Counted from the stretch's first letter, positions 36,320 to 45,796 are shown. The stretch is 64,000 bases of DNA from Flectobacillus longus (GCF_030056705.1 NZ_JASHIC010000002.1:237694-301693); one strand, 5' to 3'. The notes: generated from the letters alone by a model not told the origin. Translations and numbers: made by a program.

Positions 36320-36838
36320 CTACTTTAATTTAAACCCTACCCCAATTCTTGCATTGGTTGAACCAACCGCTCCTAATTCTGCAAAAGCTCCAACTTTATC
36401 AGAGAAATAATACTTGGCTCCTAGATGTACTCCTAAGTAAATGCCACTTCCGTAAGAGTCTATGGATAGCCCAGAATAAGAGTCTGCCCAACTAAAACTT
36501 CTATAGCCTAAGTCCGCTCCTGCGTATAGGTCGAACTTTTCATCTTTGATGTTCAATACTCTATTGAAATGATATGACCCTCGTCCTCCAAAATACAAGG
36601 CAGTAAATCGATAACCATAGTTTGAGTTAGAGAGATAATCTACATTAGCACCTACACTAAGGTCATCGTCGATACCTACTTCAAAAGAAGCCCCAAAAGG
36701 AACGCCTCCACTATAATAAGAATTGAGACCCAAACCCAGATTTAATAGCTTATCGCCATTCTGGAAGGCTTGTGCTTGAGCGTTGCTTGTAATGAAAGCA
36801 GCGATAAACATGAATAATAACACGACTAACTTTTTCAT
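36320..36838 (-). CDS. Outer-membrane beta-barrel protein, copy 2
   Basis: A 172-residue porin-like barrel. Its signal peptide (MKKLVVLLFMFIAAFITSNA, cleavage after QAQA) shares nothing beyond MKK with copy 1 at 19993-20511, whereas the mature barrel is about 96 percent identical in protein. The nucleotide copies differ at many third positions. A hairpin (36287-36310) follows the stop, similar to that after copy 1. Function unknown; perhaps a receptor or adhesin of the element. Confidence 0.8.
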   Translation of the reverse strand: MKKLVVLLFMFIAAFITSNAQAQAFQNGDKLLNLGLGLNSYYSGGVPFGASFEVGIDDDLSVGANVDYLSNSNYGYRFTALYFGGRGSYHFNRVLNIKDEKFDLYAGADLGYRSFSWADSYSGLSIDSYGSGIYLGVHLGAKYYFSDKVGAFAELGAVGSTNARIGVGFKLK

Positions 36839-36986
36839 GGTAATAAAGTTTTTTGTTAAAGTTTATGAATTACAAAACCCCTTCTAGAGGCTTCAACTTT
36901 AAATGGCTTTTTATAGAAGCTGTGTGAGTTTTTTGTTGAAAAAAATCTTATTTTTATTTACAAATCTTTTGGCCATAAATCACACC

Positions 36987-37277
36987 ATGAAAACTCAATC
37001 ACTTCTTTCGTTAGTAGGTCTTATCTTTTTTAATTTTTTGATGGGTTCTCAGGTTAAGGCAAAATCGCCCGTAGATCCTGTTATTACCCCAGCCACTAAG
37101 CCTAAACAGGTATATACCTTAGCCTTTATTGTTGGTGTAAGTGAATACAGCCAAATTAAAGGGTTTTAGTATGCAGATAAAGATGCTTGTGATTTAAGGG
37201 ACTATAAAAAGAAACTAAAATTGGAAGGATTAGGGAACAAGGAAAGACAAATTCTCGGAGAAACTAATTATGAATAA
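36987..37277 (+). pseudogene. Caspase-like protease fragment with nonsense codon
   Basis: From an ATG at 36987 the frame gives a signal peptide (MKTQSLLSLVGLIFFNFLMG) and the first strand of a caspase fold (YTLAFIVGVSEYSQIKGF). A TAG at 37167-37169 interrupts it; the same frame then continues YADKDACDLRDYKKKL, typical of peptidase C14, and ends at a TAA at 37275. The His and Cys regions are gone. It is a remnant of a second exported caspase gene, on the opposite strand from the intact one at 41031-42836. Confidence 0.8.
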
Positions 37278-37694
37278 AATTTCACTATCCATAATCAGTA
37301 TTCTAACAAATACAAAATACCCCATTAATTGTGGTTTATTGATACACAATTAATGGGGTATTTTGTATTCTCTAAACGGACACTAAATTATTTAGAATAT
37401 GTTTGTAACTGAAAAGATACTTAAACCTAATGTTGTTGTAATTTATAACCAATTATGAGATTCATGTGAGTTTATAGAATATAATGTACATTAGACTTTA
37501 TCACGGTTTGTAACAAGTAGATTTAATTTATGATAATGCTTTCAGACAACTCAATCTATTTTGATAAGTGAAAACCGTAAATTAACGAAATTTAAGGCAT
37601 TTATATATCCTTAGAAAATCAATGCAGATTACGCTCTTATCCCATAATAAATAGACCGTGATAAAGTCTATTAGAATCTTACTAAATATCTCTA
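37278..37694. other. Gene-free stretch with long perfect hairpin
   Basis: About 417 bp between the caspase remnant and the CHAT gene, with no gene. It contains the 23-bp perfect inverted repeat at 37311-37367. The rest is AT-rich and unremarkable. Confidence 0.5.
37311..37367. repeat. Perfect 23-bp inverted repeat
   Basis: Arms 37311-37333 and 37345-37367 are fully complementary around an 11-nt loop. It may be a strong bidirectional terminator for the CHAT operon and the caspase remnant, though it lies 328 bp past the CHAT stop. Confidence 0.75.
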
Positions 37695-40600
37695 TTATTT
37701 TACTAAAACAAAGGCTCCCCAATGATAAGGAGAGTATTTTGCTTTCATAGATTTTTGGGCATTATAAAAAGCATCAGGAATAGACTGACCCAATATTACC
37801 ATATTTTTGTAAAAATATCCCATCATTTCTGATGTTTCTTTATCGGGTATTCTCCAAAGACTTGAAAGTACATATTCTGCTCCTGCTATTTTAAATGCTC
37901 TTCTAAGTCCAAAAACCCCTTCATCTCCACCGATATCTCCTATCCCCGACTCGCAAGCACTAAGAACGACCAATGGTGTATCACTAAAATTTAGATCTGC
38001 AATTTCATAAGCAGTAAGCAACCCATCATCTGACATTTTAGTTTCAAGAAGCCTTGCTTTATTTGAAGAACTTCCTGATAGGTAAATGATTGATCTTAGT
38101 AATGGGTTTTTACTATTGATACTCCCTTCTTTTAAGTAGGCACCATGTGCAGCAATATGAATTATTCTAGAAGAGTTTATGTTTTTCTTTCCTATCTCAG
38201 TGAATTGTTTTTCTGTTGCCTTCTCTCTTTCATAAGATTGTACATTTGAAGACCTGAAGTATTTTTTAATTGTGTTTACTTCTTCTGATGCAAAACTTAA
38301 TGCTCCTATTTCAGAATTTGGATTACCAAACAATATGAGTTGTGATTTCTTATCTATTTTATTTTCGTCTATTTCCTCTTTCCGTTCTCTTTTATTAGAT
38401 TCGATAAAACTTGAGGTTGAAGAAAGACAATAAAATTTATATTTATCAATCAAGACTTTTTTTTGAGGTGTTAAAATTGAGACAAAAGATACTTGATTCA
38501 TTAAACCCGCTGGTGAATAATAAATAGATGTGTCTGTACTTTCTATACTTGATTCTATCTCTTTCCAACAAAGTTCATATAATGAACCTTGTTTTGCAGT
38601 TTTATTTGTTTTTGTAGGTTGAGTTTTATTGGGAGAATTGGTTGGTTCAGTCCTTTCTCCTCTATATATAGCATTTATTTTTTCTTCCGATGATAAATTA
38701 TTTTGAACGTTTAGTATATCTAATAACTCTTCATGTTTACATACGTATTTTAAAATAGGATTGAAAGAATCATATTTTAAAATTAAAGCATAATATTCAA
38801 TGCCTTTATCATTTGAATTTATTTCAGTACTACTATTTTCCACGTAAAAGTATTGAACAAGAACTTGACCTGGCTTTAAAATAGATCTAATCTCTTTATA
38901 CCCATAATTGATATACTCGTTTAATTCTGAATAAAAAGCCCCATATTCGTCGTTTAGTTCATCTGGATTAAAACTTCCTGTGATTCCCATTGCTTCTTCG
39001 ACACCTGATTGCTCAGAATTGACGAATTGATTCAAAGCTACTTCTCTTACATTTTCATTAAATTTCGTTATTTGTCTTATCACCTCCGCAGCTTTATCAG
39101 GAGGTAAACTTTTTAGAAATGCAACGTCTGGAGAATCATCTTCTGAAGCTTCCTTTGCAATTTCCATAATTTCTTTCTTTGATTCTGTCCTATCCCAAAG
39201 TACAGAACCTTGATTTTGAACTATATGGTTATACAAAAATTGGACACCCAAATCTGTCTTTTTAGCCCATTCTAATGCAAAGTTTTTCACTTCATTATTT
39301 TGATGTTCAATATCTGGAAGTAACTCAAAATAAATAGTAGGGTTCTCATAAGGTCGTGAAGCTCGATTAATAGTTAGTTTAGTAGAAATTAGTCGCATTT
39401 CTTCTTCTACAGCCTTAATATAAAATCTATCTTTATTTACACTTTTAGGTTTTGAAAGGTTTTTCAAAACTTCTAAATAAATAGGGTGTATTCTACCATA
39501 AGTTTTTACAATTACATTTTGATGAAAAACTAAGTTGTCAAATTCTTCTTGATTTAAAACTGGTTTTCGTAATTTTATAATTTCTTCGTTAGTAGCTGGG
39601 TAATAGGCTAATCCTCTTTTAAAACTCTTTGCCTGTTCTGATTTTTTACTACTCTCAATCAATAAACTTATTTGATTTATATGTTTATTTTGCTTATTCA
39701 ACTGATAGGAATAAAGTAAAAGCTTTAAAGAACATTGATAATTACTGCTTTGAATTCCATCATGTGCTTTTATAATATCGCATAATTTTGATACAAAGTC
39801 AGCGTTAAATCCTTCTTTTTGAGTAAGTGCTGGTGGTATATCATTTTTATTGGCGTTATTTAAGAAAATTTCAGTGACCTTATTATCTTTATTATTTTCA
39901 AAAAAAAGCTTCTTAGCCTCTAAAGCTTTAAATATACCTATTAATGATAATGCATATTCATAAGAAACCATTCCTACGTTCATTTTTTTGATTCTTAGTG
40001 CTTTACCAAACCATTGACCAGCCTCAACAGGCTTTCTTTTAGCTAAAAGAAAATAAGCATTTGCATCCAAAATTTTTGCATGAAGTAATTTATTGTGAAT
40101 ATCAGGACTTTTCAGATATTCCATGAGTATTTGAAGTAATAACCTATTTTTATCATAATCTGCGGTTTTATTAAATAAAGATGATAGCTGGAGTAATGAC
40201 ACAATATATTCATTACTATTACCATTTTTTTCATTCCATTCTATGCTTTTCTTTAGGAAATATTCTGCTTTATTGAAAACAGCTATTTCTTCATAGCTTT
40301 TTGCAAGAAGAGTCAGCATTTTATTAAAGTCAGAAGATTTTTGAATAATATTTTTGGGTATTACATTGAACGCAGCGTTTGCAAATGAATTGGCAATAAC
40401 AAATTCTCCACGAGAATACGCACTTTCTGCTTCTTTAAGAAGTGTTTCCCAATTTTCAGAAGTAATACCGCAATCTTTATTTTTAAGTGCTTTCACGACT
40501 TCTATAAATCTTTTTTCTTGGGCTAAATCAATCGCAGATTTATTATCAACATTTTTTAAGAAAGGATCTGCTCCATATAGCATTAATATCTTACAAGTTT

Positions 40601-40868
40601 GAAGATGACCTTCTTTAGCGGCTAACATTAAAGGTGTATAATCATCAAGTATTTTGTACGTCCCCTCTATTTTTTTGTGTGTAGAAATATTAACATAATA
40701 GCCATATTTAATACCACCTAACAGGCTATCATTCTGCCCTTTCTGAGCATACGTATGAAATATAGTCCAACTATTATCTTTTTTATCAGAGGCTTTAGAT
40801 ACTACACTTTGCCCTTTGACAGATATAAAAAAGAGACTTAATAGGATTGAGATAAATATACTTTTCAT
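37695..40868 (-). CDS. Exported ankyrin-TPR-CHAT protease
   Basis: A 1057-residue protein: signal peptide (MKSIFISILLSLFFISVKGQ), ankyrin repeats (about 70-135: DDYTPLMLAAKEGHLQTCKI, LYGADPFLKNVDNKSAIDLA), a helical TPR-like region (about 150-560) and a C-terminal CHAT caspase-like domain (about 770-1057) with catalytic His908 (IHIAAHGAY) and Cys972 (VVLSACESGIG). CHAT domains are clan CD cysteine proteases related to separase and caspases; known ones (such as TPR-CHAT of type III-E CRISPR) act in the cytosol. The signal peptide here predicts export. It is last in the order sigma-like, anti-sigma-like, caspase, CHAT. Confidence 0.9.
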   Translation of the reverse strand: MKSIFISILLSLFFISVKGQSVVSKASDKKDNSWTIFHTYAQKGQNDSLLGGIKYGYYVNISTHKKIEGTYKILDDYTPLMLAAKEGHLQTCKILMLYGADPFLKNVDNKSAIDLAQEKRFIEVVKALKNKDCGITSENWETLLKEAESAYSRGEFVIANSFANAAFNVIPKNIIQKSSDFNKMLTLLAKSYEEIAVFNKAEYFLKKSIEWNEKNGNSNEYIVSLLQLSSLFNKTADYDKNRLLLQILMEYLKSPDIHNKLLHAKILDANAYFLLAKRKPVEAGQWFGKALRIKKMNVGMVSYEYALSLIGIFKALEAKKLFFENNKDNKVTEIFLNNANKNDIPPALTQKEGFNADFVSKLCDIIKAHDGIQSSNYQCSLKLLLYSYQLNKQNKHINQISLLIESSKKSEQAKSFKRGLAYYPATNEEIIKLRKPVLNQEEFDNLVFHQNVIVKTYGRIHPIYLEVLKNLSKPKSVNKDRFYIKAVEEEMRLISTKLTINRASRPYENPTIYFELLPDIEHQNNEVKNFALEWAKKTDLGVQFLYNHIVQNQGSVLWDRTESKKEIMEIAKEASEDDSPDVAFLKSLPPDKAAEVIRQITKFNENVREVALNQFVNSEQSGVEEAMGITGSFNPDELNDEYGAFYSELNEYINYGYKEIRSILKPGQVLVQYFYVENSSTEINSNDKGIEYYALILKYDSFNPILKYVCKHEELLDILNVQNNLSSEEKINAIYRGERTEPTNSPNKTQPTKTNKTAKQGSLYELCWKEIESSIESTDTSIYYSPAGLMNQVSFVSILTPQKKVLIDKYKFYCLSSTSSFIESNKRERKEEIDENKIDKKSQLILFGNPNSEIGALSFASEEVNTIKKYFRSSNVQSYEREKATEKQFTEIGKKNINSSRIIHIAAHGAYLKEGSINSKNPLLRSIIYLSGSSSNKARLLETKMSDDGLLTAYEIADLNFSDTPLVVLSACESGIGDIGGDEGVFGLRRAFKIAGAEYVLSSLWRIPDKETSEMMGYFYKNMVILGQSIPDAFYNAQKSMKAKYSPYHWGAFVLVK

Positions 40869-41030
40869 GATATTAATGTATATTAAAGTTTAATGATTGT
40901 TTAAGTTAATGAATCGGTAAACCCTACAAGCACCCAAGCTTTTTATTCCTTTTTTAACTTAATCTTTCTACATTTTTTCATGTCTTTCTAATACAAAAGA
41001 GATAAATCACTGAGCATTAATTACCCATTG

Positions 41031-42836
41031 CTATTTTTCCACCACGGTATATTTTATTTCATGGAAATAGCGAATATGTTTAATTATCTCCCAAAGTTGA
41101 TATTTTTGATATTCTTGTAATGGAGTGTTTTGCTTGGGGTCGCTATCAAAAAGATACTCTTTAAGGTAGTTACCATCAAAGGCTACATCACTCACGACTA
41201 CCCATAAAGCAGAAGTTCCAAGCGGTGGAGTTATTTTAGATCGGAAAATATCAAATTCATTGTACTGATTGGATTGTTGATACTGAAATATAGGAATAGT
41301 ATCAGAAGCATTTGCATCTTGAGTAACATAACAACTTCTTACCCCATTAGTTGCGGTTACATCCAAGATATTGTAATAATAGCCAATGGGAATTTTAACA
41401 GAAACACTAATATTATCCTTCAGACTAATAAGGGTTTTAAAGGCAGCACTGGGCAGACAATTATTATTATTTAAACGTATTGTATGGTCTGCTAAAAGTT
41501 CATACTGATTGATACAATCTTTCACATCAACAGCTAAAGAGGGATTATGGAACAGCTTTAGTACCGCTCCAATGTCTTCTCTTGATTGAACTTTTTGGAA
41601 TAGTCTGATGGCTTCTTTAGTACGTTCGCTAATGTGAATAGAAGTTATTTTTTCGGCTTGGATACTTTGTGAGAATTTGATTGCAATGGCATCTTCTTCA
41701 ATCTTTGTAACTAATCCTTCTGCTTTTTTTACTTTATTTTCAAACAGGGTAACAGTGTAGCCTTTTTCAAATAAAAAGGGGGCTTCTAATATAAAGGTTA
41801 TCTCTTGCAAGGTATCTTCTATTGCCTCTTTACCTCTCTGTTGAGATTTGATTCCGATTGTCTTTGAGCCATTATTATTATTTTCCACACTAAAGGCACA
41901 TTCTCCTTTAAAAATGGGCAATTGAGCTACTTTGGAGTTAGGTTCTAGCCGAATACTTGGATTACCTTGCTTTATATATCTTAAATGTTCACAGAATTTG
42001 TGATAGAATGACAGATAACTTGGTCTATCTAATGGATATTTCGCTTTGAAGGCATATTGAACCGCTGCAACAAAATAGCTTATGTAATTAGATGAAGCAT
42101 TCACCTGCATTAATTGATTTGATGCTGCCATCACAATAAATGGTGCAGTATTTAAAGAACCCTTGAAAAGAAGACTATTGGCTTCAACGAAGTGAGAAGC
42201 ATCTTTTAGGATAATATCTTCACTATCATTATCTCCTCTTTCTGACCTATTAGAATAACAAAAATCAGCCAACAATAGATAATGTCCATCTCTCCCTATT
42301 TTTTCTAAAATCTTTTCGTTAAAACGCCCTATTTCATCATCAATAATGGCATGGGGGCTATAATCAAACGTTCCCTTGTTGTCTGTTTGCTGTCTGTTAT
42401 TGATTGATTTTGAGTCGTAAGGAGTATCTCTACAAACAAACACTTCGTCATCAGTATCTTTTTGATTTGGATTAGCTATTTTTTCATCCCCTGAATTATC
42501 ATGAACTTTATTTCCATGTGAACAAAGATAGACTACACAAATAGATCCTTTGGGTAAGCTATTTATAAAGGTGTTAAACGCTTTCCTAAATTCAGTCGAC
42601 GTTACATTTTCCTTAATAACGATATTATTGTTGGTAAAACCTTGGCTTTTTAAAAGATTGCCGATAGTTTGTCCGCTCTTACTAATATAACTCAATCCAC
42701 CCGTATTATACCATGACTCATCATCAAAATCTGTATTTTGGACAATAAAAGCATATTTAGAAGATTTTTGGGCAAAAGTCTGCGATACTAACAATAGACT
42801 AACAAAACAACATCCAAGGATTGATTTAAGTAGCAT
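41031..42836 (-). CDS. Exported caspase-like (peptidase C14) protease
   Basis: A 601-residue protein from the ATG at 42836 (an upstream ATG at 42890 would add 18 residues before the signal peptide MLLKSILGCCFVSLLLVSQT). In numbering from the upstream ATG, the caspase domain spans about 45-330 with the catalytic His125 (VYLCSHGNK) and Cys211 (LLLADFCYSNR). Family members cut after Arg/Lys or Asp; specificity cannot be read here. The C-terminal 280 residues are beta-rich without a known domain. It lies 35 bp (from the upstream ATG) after the anti-sigma-like gene and 162 bp before the CHAT gene. Export is predicted, as for the CHAT protein. Confidence 0.85.
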   Translation of the reverse strand: MLLKSILGCCFVSLLLVSQTFAQKSSKYAFIVQNTDFDDESWYNTGGLSYISKSGQTIGNLLKSQGFTNNNIVIKENVTSTEFRKAFNTFINSLPKGSICVVYLCSHGNKVHDNSGDEKIANPNQKDTDDEVFVCRDTPYDSKSINNRQQTDNKGTFDYSPHAIIDDEIGRFNEKILEKIGRDGHYLLLADFCYSNRSERGDNDSEDIILKDASHFVEANSLLFKGSLNTAPFIVMAASNQLMQVNASSNYISYFVAAVQYAFKAKYPLDRPSYLSFYHKFCEHLRYIKQGNPSIRLEPNSKVAQLPIFKGECAFSVENNNNGSKTIGIKSQQRGKEAIEDTLQEITFILEAPFLFEKGYTVTLFENKVKKAEGLVTKIEEDAIAIKFSQSIQAEKITSIHISERTKEAIRLFQKVQSREDIGAVLKLFHNPSLAVDVKDCINQYELLADHTIRLNNNNCLPSAAFKTLISLKDNISVSVKIPIGYYYNILDVTATNGVRSCYVTQDANASDTIPIFQYQQSNQYNEFDIFRSKITPPLGTSALWVVVSDVAFDGNYLKEYLFDSDPKQNTPLQEYQKYQLWEIIKHIRYFHEIKYTVVEK

Positions 42837-42925
42837 AATGAGTAGATTAGAGTTTAGCCCTAAGCTACTCAAAAGAAAAGAATTTATCAAACAACAGCAC
42901 TTTTTTTGTGCTGTTGTTCAGGGTT

Positions 42926-43720
42926 TTAATGCATTGTTTCCATTACTTTAGCAGCAAAGTCATGCGTATCTTTCCAGTCTATACGTTCTTTTAGTACGGA
43001 AGCAGCTACTTGGACTAAAATAGAGGTCTTCTTCTGATAAATGAGCGTTTTCATGTATCCAATCGTGGCTCTTTGTCTGGTTAATCCTGCAATATTTTTA
43101 TCATTATATATTTTTTCAAAATAGCCTTGAGCCTTTGAGTATTGGTTATCGTACAGATATATCCACCCCAACCAGTAAGTTTTACATTGCTCTTGGTAAA
43201 GTTCAGTAGGTTTCCATTCGATTAAATAATGAAGGAGTGCTTGTTTATCCTTTGCAAATTTCAATCTCAAATCATTCCCACAATCGCATAATGTATCTAT
43301 TTTTTCTTCTGTACTTGGGCCAGCAAAACCTTTAGTTTCAGCATTAGCACCAGCAAGATTGTTCAATTTTTCCCAAGTTGTATTATCAGGCGTTTTGACA
43401 CTTACACTATCTGGACTATTTCTAGTTGTTGATATAAAAAACCATGTCAAACCAACTAAAACAGGAACAATAGCAGACGCAGCGAAAGCAAATGCCTTAC
43501 GACGATACCAAGGAATAGGCTTTACTTTTGCTTCAAGCAATTCATCGATAAACGCTCGATTTTCAGCTAAGTGCCTGAAAACAGGGTCTTCAACTTGTTC
43601 TATCCTTGCTTGAAAATCAGGATTATTTTCAAGTAATTCTTCAAAATCAAGGGTTTCTTGAATTGTCATAAACCCGTTTTGATATCTATATAAATTTTCA
43701 AAATTTAGTTCCATTGTCAT
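42926..43720 (-). CDS. Anti-sigma-like TM protein with TPR-like C-terminus
   Basis: A 264-residue single-pass protein: a cytosolic N-terminus (about 1-70) with the look of zinc-free anti-sigma factors (LENLYRYQNG-like start, NPDFQARIEQ), a membrane helix (about 76-97) and a periplasmic part with TPR-like helices (WLGWIYLYDNQYSKAQGYFE). Its gene overlaps the 3' end of the sigma-like gene by 23 bp, the usual sigma/anti-sigma coupling. The role is inferred from layout and context. Met3 is an alternative start. Confidence 0.6.
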   Translation of the reverse strand: MTMELNFENLYRYQNGFMTIQETLDFEELLENNPDFQARIEQVEDPVFRHLAENRAFIDELLEAKVKPIPWYRRKAFAFAASAIVPVLVGLTWFFISTTRNSPDSVSVKTPDNTTWEKLNNLAGANAETKGFAGPSTEEKIDTLCDCGNDLRLKFAKDKQALLHYLIEWKPTELYQEQCKTYWLGWIYLYDNQYSKAQGYFEKIYNDKNIAGLTRQRATIGYMKTLIYQKKTSILVQVAASVLKERIDWKDTHDFAAKVMETMH

Positions 43721-45212
43721 TTTTCTTTTTGTCTAAATACTTTTCTATTAATTCAAAAAACATTTCAAGTGCTGGATTATCCCTTATTAAAATAACTTTC
43801 CCTTGCCTTTTGGCTTGTCTGGCATTTGTCTTAGTGTCTTTTTCATTATTCCCATAAACTTGGATTGCTATTTTATCATAATCACCTACTTCTTCTAAAT
43901 AACATAAAGCTGCATTAATTTCTATTTTCTTTCGCTTTTTCTCGTAAGGTTGGGTGTATTTTTTCATCAATTCTCGTATTTCTTCAAGCTGATGTTCTTT
44001 TATCTCTTGGTCAGTATAGTGGGCAAGTTGATTTATCATAGCTTTTTCCTTTTCTTCCCAATCAGTATGCGTAACAAATGCTTCTTCCTCGGTTGGTTTA
44101 TCGTCAAAATCTTCCTCAGCATTGGTATCGTCATGGTCTTGGCTGTCATCATCCGAATAAAGAAACGCTTCGTCGTAATTACCCTCATCAATATCTTTCC
44201 GCTTTGTCACGATGATATTTTTGACAATCCTACCAACATAGCTGTGAAGGTTTCTTCCATCGTAAGTACTGTTCCATAGATTTTCACACACTTTCTCTGG
44301 CAAGTAGGCAAGCTCATCTTGATAATCAACATTATTGTAACTATTTTTCTTGATAATACTTCTGATTGTATCATAAAAAAGAGGTAGCTGTTTTTGATAG
44401 TCCGTAGATATATTGCTAAGAATCTCTATAAAATCATTGAAAACATGAGATGATAAATATTCATAGCTACTGAGTGTTAGTCGTCCTCCAGATGCTTCTT
44501 TGAATAGCCTTTGAAAAGAGGCTGTTTCTGACAAATTTACCAATTGCTTGATTAAAGGATGATGTAAGAAAACGTGGAAGGATGCTTTTTTAGCACAAAA
44601 TAAGTAAAATAGCTTCTCTATTGGTGTTTTTACTTTGCTCGATTTCTTTGGATTTCTTATCTTATTTCCTTCTTCCAAAGCATTTTCATGGAACATTTCT
44701 ATATAAAAATACTCCCTAATAGCTTGTCTTAACCTTGTTTGCACCCCACCCCCTTTTTGAATACCTACTGACCAAAACTCTTCATAAAGCTTTTGCTTAT
44801 CCAATTTTTCAGTAACATTTCTTTCCTCACAAAAAGCATCGAAAGCATCACATACAAAGCGTGGAAGGTGTCCTTTGTTAAATAGATGTTTTGAATGATA
44901 ATTTTGCAAATGCTTTTGAATATGGCTTTTGGCTGTTTCTAAGTTTAATGGCGATGCCTTCACATCTTGCAAAAGTAACCAAAAGGTTTTTTGCGTTTTG
45001 GTATCACTCAAATCAACTTCGTCCCAACGATTCAAATAATAATCAATTGTCTCCAAAGCATTTTGGATATACTTTATCCTTTTTAGGGCTGTCACAATGA
45101 GCGTAGCTTTTTCTTGTGGCAATAGATTGCTGCGAATCATGCTTCCATAGTAATCTCTATCGTTGGCATAGAGAAACATTTCTGCAACTTTAATATTTTC
45201 TATATTGACCAT
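43698..45212 (-). CDS. Large divergent sigma-factor-like protein
   Basis: A 504-residue cytosolic protein. Residues about 276-340 resemble sigma region 2 (VDYQDELAYLPEKVCENLWN, then LHSYVGRIVKNIIVTKRKD); an acidic linker (343-378) follows, then a C-terminal HTH resembling region 4 (about 430-475: INAALCYLEEVGDYDKIAIQ, ARQAKRQGKVI). The first 270 residues are helical and unknown, much longer than any standard ECF factor. I call it sigma-like because of these two blocks and the overlapping anti-sigma-like gene. It would drive, or answer to, the caspase/CHAT genes behind it. An ACTCAAAACTCA leader lies at 45259-45274. Confidence 0.5.
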   Translation of the reverse strand: MVNIENIKVAEMFLYANDRDYYGSMIRSNLLPQEKATLIVTALKRIKYIQNALETIDYYLNRWDEVDLSDTKTQKTFWLLLQDVKASPLNLETAKSHIQKHLQNYHSKHLFNKGHLPRFVCDAFDAFCEERNVTEKLDKQKLYEEFWSVGIQKGGGVQTRLRQAIREYFYIEMFHENALEEGNKIRNPKKSSKVKTPIEKLFYLFCAKKASFHVFLHHPLIKQLVNLSETASFQRLFKEASGGRLTLSSYEYLSSHVFNDFIEILSNISTDYQKQLPLFYDTIRSIIKKNSYNNVDYQDELAYLPEKVCENLWNSTYDGRNLHSYVGRIVKNIIVTKRKDIDEGNYDEAFLYSDDDSQDHDDTNAEEDFDDKPTEEEAFVTHTDWEEKEKAMINQLAHYTDQEIKEHQLEEIRELMKKYTQPYEKKRKKIEINAALCYLEEVGDYDKIAIQVYGNNEKDTKTNARQAKRQGKVILIRDNPALEMFFELIEKYLDKKKNDNGTKF

Positions 45213-45258
45213 TGTATTACAATTTGGGGGTTAGTTTTGGAAAAAAAGTTATAAAGCT

Positions 45259-45274
45259 GTGAGTTTTGAGTTAG
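45259..45274 (-). repeat. ACTCAAAACTCA leader motif before sigma-like gene
   Basis: On the minus strand this reads CTAACTCAAAACTCAC, 47 nt before the sigma-like start. The same ACTCAAAACTC core lies in the leaders at 12316-12343 and 13945-13982. Confidence 0.55.
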
Positions 45275-45361
45275 CAATTGTCATTACCTAACATATATTT
45301 TCCTCAAAATCAATTAACAGATAACTGATATACAGCAACTTAATCAACAAAAAAGCATTAG

Positions 45362-45796
45362 TTATTTCAAGGATGCCAACGCAATGAAAAGCTGACGACA
45401 GGTATTGATTCCACTTTTATTTACACAGCCTTTTATTTCGGTTATTAGCTCCTGATGCGTAATAGAGCTAACGGTATATTGAAGAACATTGCCTTCCATA
45501 AAAAACAGAAAAAGATTATTCTGCTCCAATGACCAATACCCCGAACATATCGTGGCAGTTTCTTTCTTTTTTCGATAACCATTTACCTTGAATGTACCTT
45601 CTGAAGAAAATACATAGACATAGCTAGAGTTTATGGTTTCTGCTTTGCTGTTTATGATATTTTTATTTGCTAAAAGCCATTTTTGATGTGTTAATAGCCC
45701 CAAAATATCTGGCTTGGGATGTAGCCTTTCACTACTCCACTGACTGAATGCCCAAGCCAATACTAACAACGATAAACCCAAAGCCCACTTTTTCAT
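45362..45796 (-). CDS. Small exported lipocalin-like protein
   Basis: A 144-residue protein with an N-terminal hydrophobic segment (MKKWALGLSLLVLAWAFSQW) and a beta-rich body (LLTHQKWLLANKNI, YVYVFSSEGTFKVNGYRKKK, ICSGYWSLEQNNLFLFF) resembling Bacteroidota lipocalin-like domains. Three Cys (about 100, 125, 133) could form disulfides after export. It sits upstream of the sigma-like gene, same strand. Function unknown. Confidence 0.55.
   Translation of the reverse strand: MKKWALGLSLLVLAWAFSQWSSERLHPKPDILGLLTHQKWLLANKNIINSKAETINSSYVYVFSSEGTFKVNGYRKKKETATICSGYWSLEQNNLFLFFMEGNVLQYTVSSITHQELITEIKGCVNKSGINTCRQLFIALASLK

Noticed and set aside
37695..40868. CHAT protein as part of a type III-E CRISPR (Craspase) system
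   Set aside because: No gRAMP/Cas7-11, no repeat array and no cas genes are present, and the protein has a signal peptide.
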